From: Dokdonella_A sp039926025
GTDB taxonomy: Bacteria > Pseudomonadota > Gammaproteobacteria > Xanthomonadales > Rhodanobacteraceae
DNA length: 26,602 nucleotides
Reading direction: 5' to 3'
NCBI GenBank assembly: GCA_039926025.1
Contig: JBDSXV010000043.1
Span: forward strand, 1-26,602
This document shows positions 7,569-17,400 of this stretch, one piece after another; the first letter of the stretch is position 1; every line of letters begins with the position of its first letter. The position numbers and the translations under genes were made by a program. Under the pieces are notes generated by a model, which worked only from the letters and a program-made list of their open reading frames with translations, was not told the origin of the DNA and did no database searches.

Positions 7569-9176
7569 CTATGGGCTGAACGCGGCGCCACTTCGCTCGA
7601 TGCGCTCACGCAAGTCGTCGAGGAGCGACCCGTATCGTTGCGCCGCACCAAGCCCTTTGCGCAGCGGCTGGCGCACCTGGGCTGCGCTGGCGGTGCGAAC
7701 TTCGCGCGTATTCGTATGGAAATCGACGCAGCGCAAATCGAACGGAATGCCGCAGTGCAGCATGCAATCCCGCAACCGATCTTCCGGGGCGTCAATCAGC
7801 TCCTCATGGACGATCGGGTGGATCCAATCCGGCCAGCGCGCCGTCCACGCAGCCATTGCGCGCTCACATTCGCGCCAATAGGCGACGAGTTCGTCGAGGT
7901 CGTAGGTGAAGAACTGCGCATTGTCGAAGTGGTGCTTGAAACAACTCCAGAGCATCTCCAGAGGATCGCGGCGGCAATAGACGACGCGTGACGCGGGCAG
8001 CATGCGGCGGATCGCGCCGAGTGTCTGCCAGTTCGGCAGCGTCTTGTCGGTGAAATACCGCTGCTGCGTCGTTCGCCATCCGCACGTAGCGAGATACTCG
8101 TCGCCAAGCCGGCTCCAGTCGGACGGAAGCGCTTCTGGCAGCCACGCCGGAAACCGCTTTCCGCGTCGTCTCGACTCCGCCTGCAAGACCTGCGCGACGA
8201 TATTGTTTTCGCCGCCGCCCTGCACATCGGGGTGCGCCGACAGCATCTGCTCGACGAGCGTGGATCCCGAGCGCGGCATGCCGACCAGGAAGACCAGGCC
8301 GCGCCCGCGCTCATCGCCGTCCGCCGGTTCCGCTCCCTGCGCGGGGCCGTCGAGCAATGCATTCATCAGCACGCCGAATGCGGCAGCATTCCAGCGCACC
8401 TGTTTGCGCTTGGCGCCGTTCGCTTCCAGGAACAGGCGATGCGCCATCGGATAGTCGCCTTCGCGCTCGAGCAACGAGGCCAGTGCAAACGCGAGATCGA
8501 CGCGATGCGCTTGCGGCACCCTGTCGCTTGCATGGAATTGGACCAACCGGGCGAGCTCGACCGCGGTCGGCTTGAACGTCCCGAGGTTCGTCAGGCCGAC
8601 CCAGGTCGGCACTGATTCCGCATCCTCGGCAAGCAACAAGCGCAACTCGCGCTCGGCCTCGCGCATGTCGCCGAGCAGCTTCAGCATTTCCGCCCGACGC
8701 AGGCGCGCCGCGACATGCCCGGGCTGCAGCGCCAATGCGCGCTCGAAGGCCAGACACGCGCCGCTCGAATCGTCGAGCGAATCGAGCGCGCATCCGAGGT
8801 TGTACCAGGCTTCCGGCAACATCGGGTCCAGATCGATCGCGCGCCGGAACGAGAATTCCGCAGCCGCGACGTCGCCGTTGCGTGCGAGTACGACACCCAG
8901 TTGGCATGCGATGAGCGCATCGGCCGGAGCCCTTTCCGCCGCTTCGAGCAGGCACTCCAGTGCAGCTCCGACATCCCCGCGTTGCATCAGCGCGAAACCC
9001 CGCAGTCGAAGCAATTCCGGATGCCCGGATATCTCCCCTGCCACGCGGTCGAGTTCGGACAGAGCGCGACCACTGTCATTGCGCTCGAGCGCATGCATCG
9101 TCTGTTCAGCGACGACGATCAGATGGACCGGCAATCCGGCGAAACGGTAGCCGGGACGCGGCGAGGAGGTGGACAT
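7569..9176 (-). CDS. TPR-containing sulfotransferase
   Basis: The product is 535 aa from the ATG at 9176, the first ATG after the upstream gene's end that gives a sensible N-terminus; no good ribosome site is visible. An upstream in-frame ATG at 9227 is possible. Residues about 20-230 are tetratricopeptide repeats (for example AEFSFRRAIDLDPMLPEAWYNLGCAL). The C-terminal half is a PAPS-dependent sulfotransferase domain: the 5'-phosphosulfate loop GMPRSGSTLVEQ (about 292-303), the 3'-phosphate region RVVYCRRDPLEMLWS, and a C-terminal LRCVDFHTNTREVRTAS followed by QVRQPL, as is usual for the Sulfotransfer_3 type. The enzyme would move a sulfate from PAPS to a carbohydrate, peptide or small molecule; the acceptor is unknown. 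It is last in a co-directional run, 109 nt after the helicase gene. Confidence 0.92.
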   Translation of the reverse strand: MSTSSPRPGYRFAGLPVHLIVVAEQTMHALERNDSGRALSELDRVAGEISGHPELLRLRGFALMQRGDVGAALECLLEAAERAPADALIACQLGVVLARNGDVAAAEFSFRRAIDLDPMLPEAWYNLGCALDSLDDSSGACLAFERALALQPGHVAARLRRAEMLKLLGDMREAERELRLLLAEDAESVPTWVGLTNLGTFKPTAVELARLVQFHASDRVPQAHRVDLAFALASLLEREGDYPMAHRLFLEANGAKRKQVRWNAAAFGVLMNALLDGPAQGAEPADGDERGRGLVFLVGMPRSGSTLVEQMLSAHPDVQGGGENNIVAQVLQAESRRRGKRFPAWLPEALPSDWSRLGDEYLATCGWRTTQQRYFTDKTLPNWQTLGAIRRMLPASRVVYCRRDPLEMLWSCFKHHFDNAQFFTYDLDELVAYWRECERAMAAWTARWPDWIHPIVHEELIDAPEDRLRDCMLHCGIPFDLRCVDFHTNTREVRTASAAQVRQPLRKGLGAAQRYGSLLDDLRERIERSGAAFSP

Positions 9177-9285
9177 TCGACCACGGTGCTGCAGGCGGGA
9201 ATAGCCTTTTCTAACACAGCCGACCATTCGCGTCGAAGCAGCGGGCGTGGCATACACGGCAATGGCGGCCGGTGTTCGACGCGTG

Positions 9286-11190
9286 TCAGGCGAAGAAACG
9301 CTCGACGTCGAGCAGCACGCGTGTGCGTGGCAACGGCGGCAGGCTGGCGAGGAAGAGCTTGCCATAGCCGCGAGTGGTCAACCGCGGATCACACAACATG
9401 AGCACGCCACGATCGTGCACGTCTCGAATCAGTCGTCCGGCGCCCTGCTTCAGCGCAATGACGGCCGCCGGCACCTGCCAGTCGGCGAACGGATTGCCGC
9501 CGGCATCGCGCAGCGCTTCGAGGCGCGCGACCAGCACGGGATCGTCGGGCGCGGCAAACGGAAGTTTGTCGATGACGACGACGCTGAGGGCTTCGCCTGC
9601 TACATCGACGCCTTCCCAGAAACTCGCCGCGCCCAGCAGCACGCCGTTGCCCGATTCGCGGAACGCTTCGAGCAGGCGATTGCGTGGAGCGGTGCCCTGC
9701 ACGAACAAGGGAAAATCGACGCGCGAAGGCAATAGCTCGGCCGCGCGACGCAGGGCCCGGTGCGAGGTGAACAAGAGAAACGCGCGACCATGCGAGGCCT
9801 GCAACACCGGTATCGCCGCATCGACAACGCGATCGACATAGTCGCTTGCAGAAGGATCGGGCAGATCCCGCGGCAGGTACGCGAGCGCCTGCGTCGCGAA
9901 ATCGAAAGGACTGTCGAGGCATAGCTCGACCGGATCATCCAGCCCCAGCTGGCGCGAGAAATGGGTGAAGCGGCCGGCGACAGACAACGTCGCCGAGGTG
10001 AAGATCCACGCTGCCTGGCTTTGCGCACGCAGCTCGCGCAATGGCGGCGCGAGGTCAAGTGGCGTTGCGTGGAAAGAAAATCCGTGCGGTGACAATTCAT
10101 ACCAGTGCACCGCATCGCGAGCGCCGCTGTCGGTCAGGTGTGCCAGACGCGACATCTGCTCGACCGCGCGTTCACTGACGCTGGCGAGACCACGGCTGCG
10201 CTCGGCCTGCTGTTCGAGTTTCGTGCTGAGTGCGGCAAGCGCTTCATGCAGCTCGGCCAGTTCCCGCACAACCTCGCTGTCTGATTCGATCTGCACGAAC
10301 GCACCTTTCGCCGGATGACGATCGAGCGCGAGGCGCAGCCGCTTCACTGCTGCGTTCAGAGGTTCGAGTACCGGCTGCAGCGCAGCAAGCGCGCCACTGA
10401 CGTTGGCGCATTCGACCAGCGCATCGCCGGCCAGTTCGTTCAATTGGCGCGCGGACAACGTGACTGAAAAAAACTGCCCCGCAAGATCCGGGATCTGGTG
10501 CGCCTCGTCGAGAATGAACGCGTGCGCGCCGGGCAGGATCTCGCCGAAGCCTTCCTGCTTGATCGCAAGATCCGCGAACAGCAGGTGATGATTGACCACG
10601 ACGATGTCCGCTTCCTGCGCCGCGCGCCGAGCCTTCACCACAAAGCAGTCGTTGAACATCGGGCAATCTGAGCCGAGGCAGTTCTCGGTCGTGGACGTGA
10701 CGCGCGGCCACAAGGGCGAATCCTCGGCAATCTCGGCGAGCTCAGCGCGATCGCCCGCGAGCGTGCGTTGCGACCATGCGCGGATCGCGTGCAATTGTGA
10801 CGCCTGATCGCGGCTGCTGAAGCGACCTTCCTGATGCGCCTGGTCGAGCCGATGCAGGCACAGATAGTTTGCGCGCCCCTTGAGCAGCGCCGCCGATACG
10901 CGTGCCCCGAGCACGTGGCGCACGCGCGGGAGATCGCGGTGGAACAACTGGTCCTGCAGCGTCTTGGTGCCCGTGGATATGATCACGCGCTTGCCCGACA
11001 GCAACGCGGGCACGAGATAGGCGAAGGTCTTGCCAGTGCCGGTGCCCGCTTCGGCCACGAGTATCTGGCGATCGGCGATCGCTTCCTCGACCGCCGCGGC
11101 CATGATCTGCTGTGAAGCGCGCGGCGCAAAACCTGGCACTTCGCGCGCGAACGGGCCGTCGTCGCCAAGCAGGTCGGCGATGCTGGTCAT
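9286..11190 (-). CDS. yoaA: DinG/YoaA-family ATP-dependent DNA helicase
   Basis: The product is 634 aa from the ATG at 11190. Motifs in order: Walker A EAGTGTGKT (47-55), four cysteines fitting an Fe-S cluster (111, 171, 176, 182, in YLCLHRLD and ENCLGSDCPMFNDC), DEAH box (228-231), WIFTSATL, and the C-terminal LLGAASFWEGVDVAGEAL and QGAGRLIRD motifs. This is the XPD-like superfamily 2 5'-3' helicase group; the length and DEAH form fit YoaA more than the larger E. coli DinG, but I cannot exclude the dinG label. Its role is in repair and replication fork problems; in E. coli YoaA works with HolC. A longer open frame upstream reads through the REP pair and is rejected. GGGGA lies about 10 nt before the start. 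Confidence 0.92.
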   Translation of the reverse strand: MTSIADLLGDDGPFAREVPGFAPRASQQIMAAAVEEAIADRQILVAEAGTGTGKTFAYLVPALLSGKRVIISTGTKTLQDQLFHRDLPRVRHVLGARVSAALLKGRANYLCLHRLDQAHQEGRFSSRDQASQLHAIRAWSQRTLAGDRAELAEIAEDSPLWPRVTSTTENCLGSDCPMFNDCFVVKARRAAQEADIVVVNHHLLFADLAIKQEGFGEILPGAHAFILDEAHQIPDLAGQFFSVTLSARQLNELAGDALVECANVSGALAALQPVLEPLNAAVKRLRLALDRHPAKGAFVQIESDSEVVRELAELHEALAALSTKLEQQAERSRGLASVSERAVEQMSRLAHLTDSGARDAVHWYELSPHGFSFHATPLDLAPPLRELRAQSQAAWIFTSATLSVAGRFTHFSRQLGLDDPVELCLDSPFDFATQALAYLPRDLPDPSASDYVDRVVDAAIPVLQASHGRAFLLFTSHRALRRAAELLPSRVDFPLFVQGTAPRNRLLEAFRESGNGVLLGAASFWEGVDVAGEALSVVVIDKLPFAAPDDPVLVARLEALRDAGGNPFADWQVPAAVIALKQGAGRLIRDVHDRGVLMLCDPRLTTRGYGKLFLASLPPLPRTRVLLDVERFFA

Positions 11191-11223
11191 GGTTGAAGAA
11201 TCCCCGCGGCAGGTGTGGAAACT

Positions 11224-11307
11224 CCCTGTGGGAGCGGCTTCAGCCGCGATGCTTCGCTGTTCGCGGCGGTCGGAAAGGCATCGCGGCTGAAGCCGCGCCC
11301 TCCAGAG
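11224..11307. repeat. REP pair (BIME-like inverted hairpins)
   Basis: GCGGCTTCAGCCGCGATGC at 11234-11252 and its exact reverse complement at 11278-11296 form a 19-bp inverted repeat. Each half also contains its own small palindrome (GCGGCT-TC-AGCCGC). The left flank, TGTGGGAGCGGCTTCAGCC, is a REP sequence familiar from xanthomonads and pseudomonads. It lies between the lipoprotein gene and the helicase gene and may protect or end the upstream mRNA. Confidence 0.9.
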
Positions 11308-11339
11308 CGCAAGGCGCGCATCTTTCGACGCATACCCCG

Positions 11340-11864
11340 TTACATCCGCAACCGCGGCGCGACGCGACATTCTTTCACGCGCTGTTGCGCCTGCGTCGCA
11401 GTTGCCGCGTCGTTGGTCGCGGTGCGTGCCTCGACCACCGTCTGCCAATTGCGTGCGCACAGGCTGCCGAGCTTGGGTCCCAGCTCGAAACTTTTCAGCG
11501 CAAGCGCATCAGCCTGCATCCAGTCGCCACGCGCGATCTGCAGTTCGGCCAGGTACTGCAGGATTTCGGGCGATTGGGGCGACAGCTTGAGCGCACCATT
11601 GGTTGCCGTGATCGCCGCGTCGAAATCGCGCGCGGCCTCGGCGACGTGCGCCCTCTTGAGGAAGCCATCGATCGCAGGATCGCGGAACGGATGCACCTGC
11701 ACGGCAGAGTCGAGTCCGTCACCGGCGGCGCGGATCGCATGAAGCGAGGTCATCGCATCGGCGGACGGACTGGGCTTCACTGCCGGCGCCGGCGGACCGG
11801 ACTGGGTGCAACCCAACAGGGTCGATGCGAGCAGAAGGGACGGGATGGCGATACGAAGTTTCAT
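11340..11864 (-). CDS. TPR-like outer-membrane lipoprotein, LpoP-like PBP1b activator
   Basis: The product is 174 aa from the ATG at 11864, chosen because it gives a clean lipoprotein signal: MKLRIAIPSLLLASTLLGC, lipobox LLGC with Cys19. A Pro/Ala-rich linker (PPAPAVKPSPSA) follows, then helical repeat sequence of TPR type (DFDAAITATNGALKLSPQSP, EILQYLAELQIARGDW). The gene lies directly downstream of mrcB, 101 nt away on the same strand. In Pseudomonas aeruginosa the lipoprotein LpoP, with TPR-like repeats and encoded next to PBP1b, is the known activator of that synthase, and similar genes are reported in related groups. The match here rests on lipobox, repeat type, size class and position, not on alignment. 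Asp at +2 is absent (Thr), which suits outer-membrane sorting. Confidence 0.8.
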   Translation of the reverse strand: MKLRIAIPSLLLASTLLGCTQSGPPAPAVKPSPSADAMTSLHAIRAAGDGLDSAVQVHPFRDPAIDGFLKRAHVAEAARDFDAAITATNGALKLSPQSPEILQYLAELQIARGDWMQADALALKSFELGPKLGSLCARNWQTVVEARTATNDAATATQAQQRVKECRVAPRLRM

Positions 11865-11965
11865 GGGATGTTCGATTGAGTGGGCGATGCGCGCCTGACA
11901 TGCCATTGCACGACGGCGCGACTGAACGGGAGGAGGAGAAAGAGGAGGCGGCTATAGTTGCTTGT

Positions 11966-14272
11966 CTATTTTTGCACGCCGGCTTCCTTGCTGTTGCCGA
12001 AGAACTGGCGCAACTGGTCCAGCGGGCAATGTTCTTCCTCGGTGGGCGGATAGCCGACCGCGAAGGGTAGCTCGCGCGCACCCGAACATGCCGAATCCGT
12101 GCTCTTTCCCGAGACTGGCGCAATCCACGCGCGCTCGATGCCGTCCTGAGGTATGACCAGCGGCGCCGTCGGCAGGTGTTTCATCAATTCCATCCACACG
12201 CGCAGCCCACCGGTGGCGCCGAACAATCCGGTCGGCTTGTTGTCGTCGCGACCAACCCAAGCAACGGCGAGCGCATCACCGGTAAAGCCGGCGAACCACG
12301 AATCGCGCTGCGTGTCGCTGGTGCCGGTCTTGCCCGCAGCGTGCAACCAGCCAAGGCCGGAATCATTGATCGCGTGAGCAGTACCGCTGATGGCAACCTG
12401 CTGCATCGCGTAGGTGACGAGGCGTGTTGCGGTCGCATAGTCGCTGGCACCCGCCTTCACCGTATAGCGCGACAGCGGTCGGCCCTGCGCGTCGAGCACG
12501 CCACGCACCGCGCGCAAGGGCAAGGCATGCCCGTCTGCCGCGAGGTATTGATACAGACGCGCGACATCGAACGGACTCAGATCGATCGCACCGAGCAGCA
12601 TTGATGGATTCGGATTGATTTCGCGCCCGAGTCCGAACGAAGCGAGAAAGCCGTGTACGCGGTCGACACCGATGCGCTCTCCGAGATGGATCGTCGCGAG
12701 ATTCCAGCTTTGCTTCAACGCATCGATCAGCAAGACCTGCCCATGCGACTGATGATCGTCGTTCTCCGGATGCCAGTGCGAGCCATTCGGTTGCACCCTG
12801 TCGATCGCACTGTCATCGAGCAACGTGGCCAGTGAATAGCGTTGCGGCTGCGCAAGCGCGACCAGGTTCACGAAAGGCTTGACAAGCGAGCCGATCGGAC
12901 GCAGGGCATCGAGCGCACGATTGAAACCGGGTTCATCGACATCGCGGCTGCCGATCATCGCCTGCACTTCGCCGTCGTGCGCGCCGGTCACGACCAGCGC
13001 CGCCTCGACCGCATCGCCGCGTTTGCCGAGTGCTGCGAGCGCCTTGGTGATCGCATCCTCGCCGAGCGACTGCACCGACGGCGCCAGTGTCGTGTGGATC
13101 GCGAGCCCGGCGCTGTTGAGCTCGGTGTCCGGATAATTTCGTTTGAGTTGGCGCCGCACCAGTTCGAGGAAGGCGGGGTAGCGATCGCGCGGCAGGGTCG
13201 CGTTCGCGGCGGTACCGATCGGCTGCTTGATTGCGCTTGCGCTCGTCGCGTCATCGATGAGGCCGGTGTCGCGGAACACGCCGAGCACGACGTTGCGTCG
13301 CGCGAGTGCCCCCTCGGGGTTGCGCCGCGGGTCGTACAGACTCGGCCCCTGCACCATGCCGACGAGTAGCGCGATATCGGCGGCATCAAGTCCGTGCAGG
13401 TCGTGCCCAAAATAGAATTCGCTCGCGGCGGCGAAACCGTGCACGGCCTGCGCGCCCTGCTGGCCGAGAAACACCTCGTTGATATACGCCTCAAGGATGC
13501 GCGTCTTGTCGTAGCGCGCCTCAATGATCAGCGACAGCAGCGCCTCGTTGAGCTTGCGCGTGAAAGTCTGGCCACGATCGAGGAACAGGTTCTTGACCAG
13601 CTGCTGGGTCAGGGTGGAACCGCCCTGCACGACATGACCGGCGACCAGGTTCGCCCAGGCCGCGCGCACGATGGCAAGCGTGTTGATGCCATGGTGGTGC
13701 TTGAAATCTCGATCCTCGACCGCCTGCAGCCCGCTCAACAGCAGTGGCGGCACTTCGCCGAGCGTGACGTAGCGACGATCTTCCTGCAGCTCGCCGTACA
13801 AGGTCGCGATACGCGCAGGTTCAAGCCGCGCATTCGACAGCGCCGCGCCTGAATCGGCATCGACGAGCTGGCTGACGCGACCATCGGCGAGCGTGACCGC
13901 GACACGCTTGTCGCGTTCGCGTCCGTCGAGGTAGATGAATGCGCGCCGCGCGATCGTGAAGTGCGCGCCGTCCCGATGCCAGGTCCCTGGCGTCTTCGCC
14001 TGCGCATCTTCGAGGTAGCGCGCTGCATCGAGTTCGAGCTGCAGCACGTCCGCATTCATTGGCAGGCCGGGCGCCAGCTGCAACGGTCGTGCATACACGC
14101 GGCTGGGGATCTGCCAGGACAGGTCGTCGAAGCGACCACGGACTTCCTGGTCCAGATAGAACGAATAAGGAAGCAGGAAGCCGACCGCAAGGCCAAGCAT
14201 GATCAGGAACGGGATGCGCGCGATGCGCCAGGCAACGTGCAGGGCGCTCAGGGAACTGGAAAGAAAGGTCAA
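11966..14272 (-). CDS. mrcB: Penicillin-binding protein 1B (bifunctional peptidoglycan synthase)
   Basis: The product is 768 aa. The best start is a TTG at 14272; no upstream ATG gives a better N-terminus, and GGAAA lies 7 nt before it. One membrane segment is at about 20-42, then a UB2H-like region, then the GT51 glycosyltransferase domain with catalytic Glu186 in EDRDFKHHHG and GGSTLTQQLVKNLFL (217-231). The transpeptidase domain has the serine motif SLVK (Ser462, Lys465), SWN (522-524) and KTGTSD (648-653). All active-site residues are present. It polymerises lipid II and cross-links peptidoglycan in the periplasm. The N-terminal cytoplasmic part is short compared with E. coli PBP1b. The gene is first in a minus-strand run and divergent from the giant glycosyltransferase, with 149 nt between them. 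Confidence 0.96.
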   Translation of the reverse strand: MTFLSSSLSALHVAWRIARIPFLIMLGLAVGFLLPYSFYLDQEVRGRFDDLSWQIPSRVYARPLQLAPGLPMNADVLQLELDAARYLEDAQAKTPGTWHRDGAHFTIARRAFIYLDGRERDKRVAVTLADGRVSQLVDADSGAALSNARLEPARIATLYGELQEDRRYVTLGEVPPLLLSGLQAVEDRDFKHHHGINTLAIVRAAWANLVAGHVVQGGSTLTQQLVKNLFLDRGQTFTRKLNEALLSLIIEARYDKTRILEAYINEVFLGQQGAQAVHGFAAASEFYFGHDLHGLDAADIALLVGMVQGPSLYDPRRNPEGALARRNVVLGVFRDTGLIDDATSASAIKQPIGTAANATLPRDRYPAFLELVRRQLKRNYPDTELNSAGLAIHTTLAPSVQSLGEDAITKALAALGKRGDAVEAALVVTGAHDGEVQAMIGSRDVDEPGFNRALDALRPIGSLVKPFVNLVALAQPQRYSLATLLDDSAIDRVQPNGSHWHPENDDHQSHGQVLLIDALKQSWNLATIHLGERIGVDRVHGFLASFGLGREINPNPSMLLGAIDLSPFDVARLYQYLAADGHALPLRAVRGVLDAQGRPLSRYTVKAGASDYATATRLVTYAMQQVAISGTAHAINDSGLGWLHAAGKTGTSDTQRDSWFAGFTGDALAVAWVGRDDNKPTGLFGATGGLRVWMELMKHLPTAPLVIPQDGIERAWIAPVSGKSTDSACSGARELPFAVGYPPTEEEHCPLDQLRQFFGNSKEAGVQK

Positions 14273-14384
14273 GCGTGTTTCCGGAAGGCAGGCGATCAGG
14301 GCGCCGTGGGACCGTGCTCAGTGTAGCCGCGCAGCGCCGAGGCTGGCGAGACGGGTGACGCGCGCGCAGCCAGGCGGATCGGCG

Positions 14385-14390
14385 ATAATC
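14385..14390 (+). promoter_or_regulatory. Possible -10 box of the giant glycosyltransferase gene
   Basis: GATAAT in the context CGGCGATAATCACG differs from TATAAT at one base. It lies about 32 nt before the ATG at 14422. The -35 region is poor, so this is a weak candidate in the divergent intergenic gap with mrcB. Confidence 0.25.
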
Positions 14391-14421
14391 ACGACCGTTT
14401 GCGTTTTCCGCCGGAGCCTTG

Positions 14422-17400
14422 ATGCACAGCTTTCCGTTCGCCGCGCAGCCGTCTGAAGGCAACGGGATCGCCACACCTGCCGCACGCACCGCCGCGGGCG
14501 CGGTGAGGATATGCATACACGCTGCACAAACGCCGAGCGCCGCGACACTCGAGTTGCTGCGAAGGCGGCTGCCGGACACGGCGCAATTCGTTCTGATGGG
14601 CGCCTGCGCGATCAGTCCGGAATGGCCCGATGCCGAACGTCTGCCCGATATTGCGGACGCGGATCGTGTCCACGGCTTGTTGACCGCCGCCGCGCAACGT
14701 TTTCCCGGCGAACACCTGCTGCTCGTGCGCGCCGATCTCCAGCTGCCCGCTCTCGCCTGCGAGCGGCTGCTGCACGCGCTGGATTTGCCCGACGTGGTGG
14801 GTGTGGTTGCGCTGGACGGCGCACGTCATCCTCTGCTGACCGTCTCGAAAGACAACGACATCGATCCGCTACGCCTCGATGCGCTGTGCTTCGCGTATTC
14901 GGATCGCCGCGCCTTTGACGACCCGGCATTTTCAGTTACGGCAATGCCGCCGTTATCCGCGTGGCACGGTGAGCGCCTTGCCCGGGTCGGCGCCGATCGC
15001 GTGGGTGACAAGGACGCGCTCGACGCAAGTGGTCTTCGCGTCGTCCTGCTCGACCACGTTTACGTCGATGACCCGATGAACGATGCGATGCGCCGCGCTG
15101 GCGATCGCGACCCGCGCGATCCTGCGCCGCCCTCGCCGCTCGATCCGGTGCGTGCGCATGTCGCCGCCGCGGTGGCGGGCAACTTCGTTCCAGCGCGCCC
15201 GGGCCTCGACGCAAAGCCCGTGCTGCTGCATGTGCTGCACGGCTGGGGCGGCGGTGCCGAGCGCTGGGTGCGTGATTTCGCGGCGGCCGATACCGATGCC
15301 CACCACCTCGTGCTGATTGCGCGCGGCAGCTTCAAGCGCCGTCAGCATGGCGAATGGCTGGAGCTCCACGACGGCAGCCTGAGTGGCGAGCCGCTGCGGC
15401 GCTGGCCGTTGCCGCGCGCGATTGCCGATACGGCGATCGCGGATGCCGGCTATCGCGAGCTGCTCGCGCGCATCGTGCACGACTACTGCGTCGATGCGAT
15501 CGTGCTGTCGTCGCTGATCGGCCACAGCCTGGATACGCTGCGTACGCAGCTGCCGACCTTCTGCGTCGTGCATGACCACTATCCTTTGTGGCCGGTGTTG
15601 CATCGCGACTTTGGCGATGCCTCACTGCGTTTCGACGACGCGCAACGCGTCGCCGACCTTGCCGCGACCGGCGAAGACCGCGAGTTCGCGAACCGCGATC
15701 CCGCGCATTGGCAACGCCTGCACGACGAGACGGTCACTGCGTTGCGTAGCGCGAACGCAACCTTGATTGCGCCGAGCCGCTCCGCGCTGGCCAATCACCT
15801 GCGACTCGCGCCGCACTTGCGCGAACTGCCGCAGCACGTGATCGCGCACGGTCTCGCGGCATGGCCAGCGGGTACCGCGCACGTGGGAACTTCTTCGGCA
15901 CATGCGCGACCCCGACTGCTGGTGCCCGGTCGCATTCGCCGCGGCAAGGGCGCCGAGTTGCTGCATGCGGCGTTGTCCGGCTTGCGCGAGCATGTCGACC
16001 TGTTTCTTGTCGGTGCCGGCGCCGACGCGCACGACCTGTTCGGTGAACGCGGTGTGCATGTCGTGCTCGACTACCGGCGCGACGAGCTGCCGCAGCTGCT
16101 CGCGCAAATCCGGCCCGATGCGGCCTTGCTGCTGCCAACCGTGGCCGAAACCTTCAGCTACACCTTGTCCGAATTGCGCAGCCTCGGCGTGCCGGTGATC
16201 GCAACGCGCGTCGGCGCGCTCGCCGAGCGCATCGATGACGGCGTCGACGGATTCCTCGTCGACGCGCGCGCAGACGCGGTCGTCGCGCGCGTGGTCGAGC
16301 TGCTCGCGGATCCGATCGCGTTCGATCAAGTGCGCAGCACGCTGGCTTCGCATACCCAGCCGACGCCCGCGCAGATGGCGCGCGACTACGCTTCAATCAT
16401 GCAGCTGGGTCCGCGCGCGCCCGTGCGTTACCCGATTGCGACGACCGACGGCGCGCAACTGGAGCTGGCGGTGGCGACGGAGGCGCTGGCGCGAGGCAGC
16501 AACCGCGAACGCACGCTCGGCACCGAGTTGGCCGCAACACGCGCGGAAAGCGAGCGGCGCGGCGAATGGGGCCATGCACTCGATGACCAACTCGTGACCT
16601 TGCGCAGCGAGTTCGCCGAACGCACGCGCTGGGCCCTTGCGCTCGACGCCCAGTTGCAGGACATCAAGCCGCGTTACGAGCAGACCATCGCAAGCACCTC
16701 GTGGCGCATCACTGCGCCGCTGCGATCGGCCAATGCGCGCACGCAACGACTGCGCGCAAGCCTCGCATACCGCAGCGCCAAGGTGCGTGCAAGCCTCGGC
16801 CGCATCCGCGCCAGTCTGGTGCGGCGAGGATTCACCGGGACGCTCTCACGCATCGCGCAGGAATTGCGCGGCGCGGGCGCGCTGCGCAAACGCGCCATCT
16901 ACGCCGAACCCGGCGACGACTTCGCCGCGTTCGCCGTACCGGGCAGCGACACGCCGCGCGTGTCGATCGTGATTCCGGTCTACAACAAGATCGCCTACAC
17001 GACGGCGTGCCTGCGTTCCATCGTCGAACATGCGGGCGCCACCTCGTTCGAGGTCATCGTCGTCGACGACGGTTCCTCCGACCGCACGGCGCAACGGCTG
17101 GCCGACGTGAGCGGCATCCGCAATGTACGCAATGCGCAGAACCTCGGCTTCATCGGTTCGTGCAACGCAGGTGCGGCGATCGCACGCGGCGAGTTCGTCC
17201 TTTTCCTCAACAACGATACCGTCGTCACGCACGGCTGGCTCGACGCACTGGTCGCGTGCATCGAGCAGGCGCCGCAGGCCGGCCTGGTCGGCGCCAAACT
17301 CGTCTATCCGGACGGTCGCCTGCAGGAGGCGGGCGGCATCATCTTCAGCGACGGATCGGGCTGGAACTACGGCCGTTTCGAGGATCCGGACGATACCCGC

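Noticed and set aside
11191..11460. 90-codon N-terminal extension of the DinG/YoaA helicase
   Set aside because: It reads through the REP pair and has no homology to helicases.
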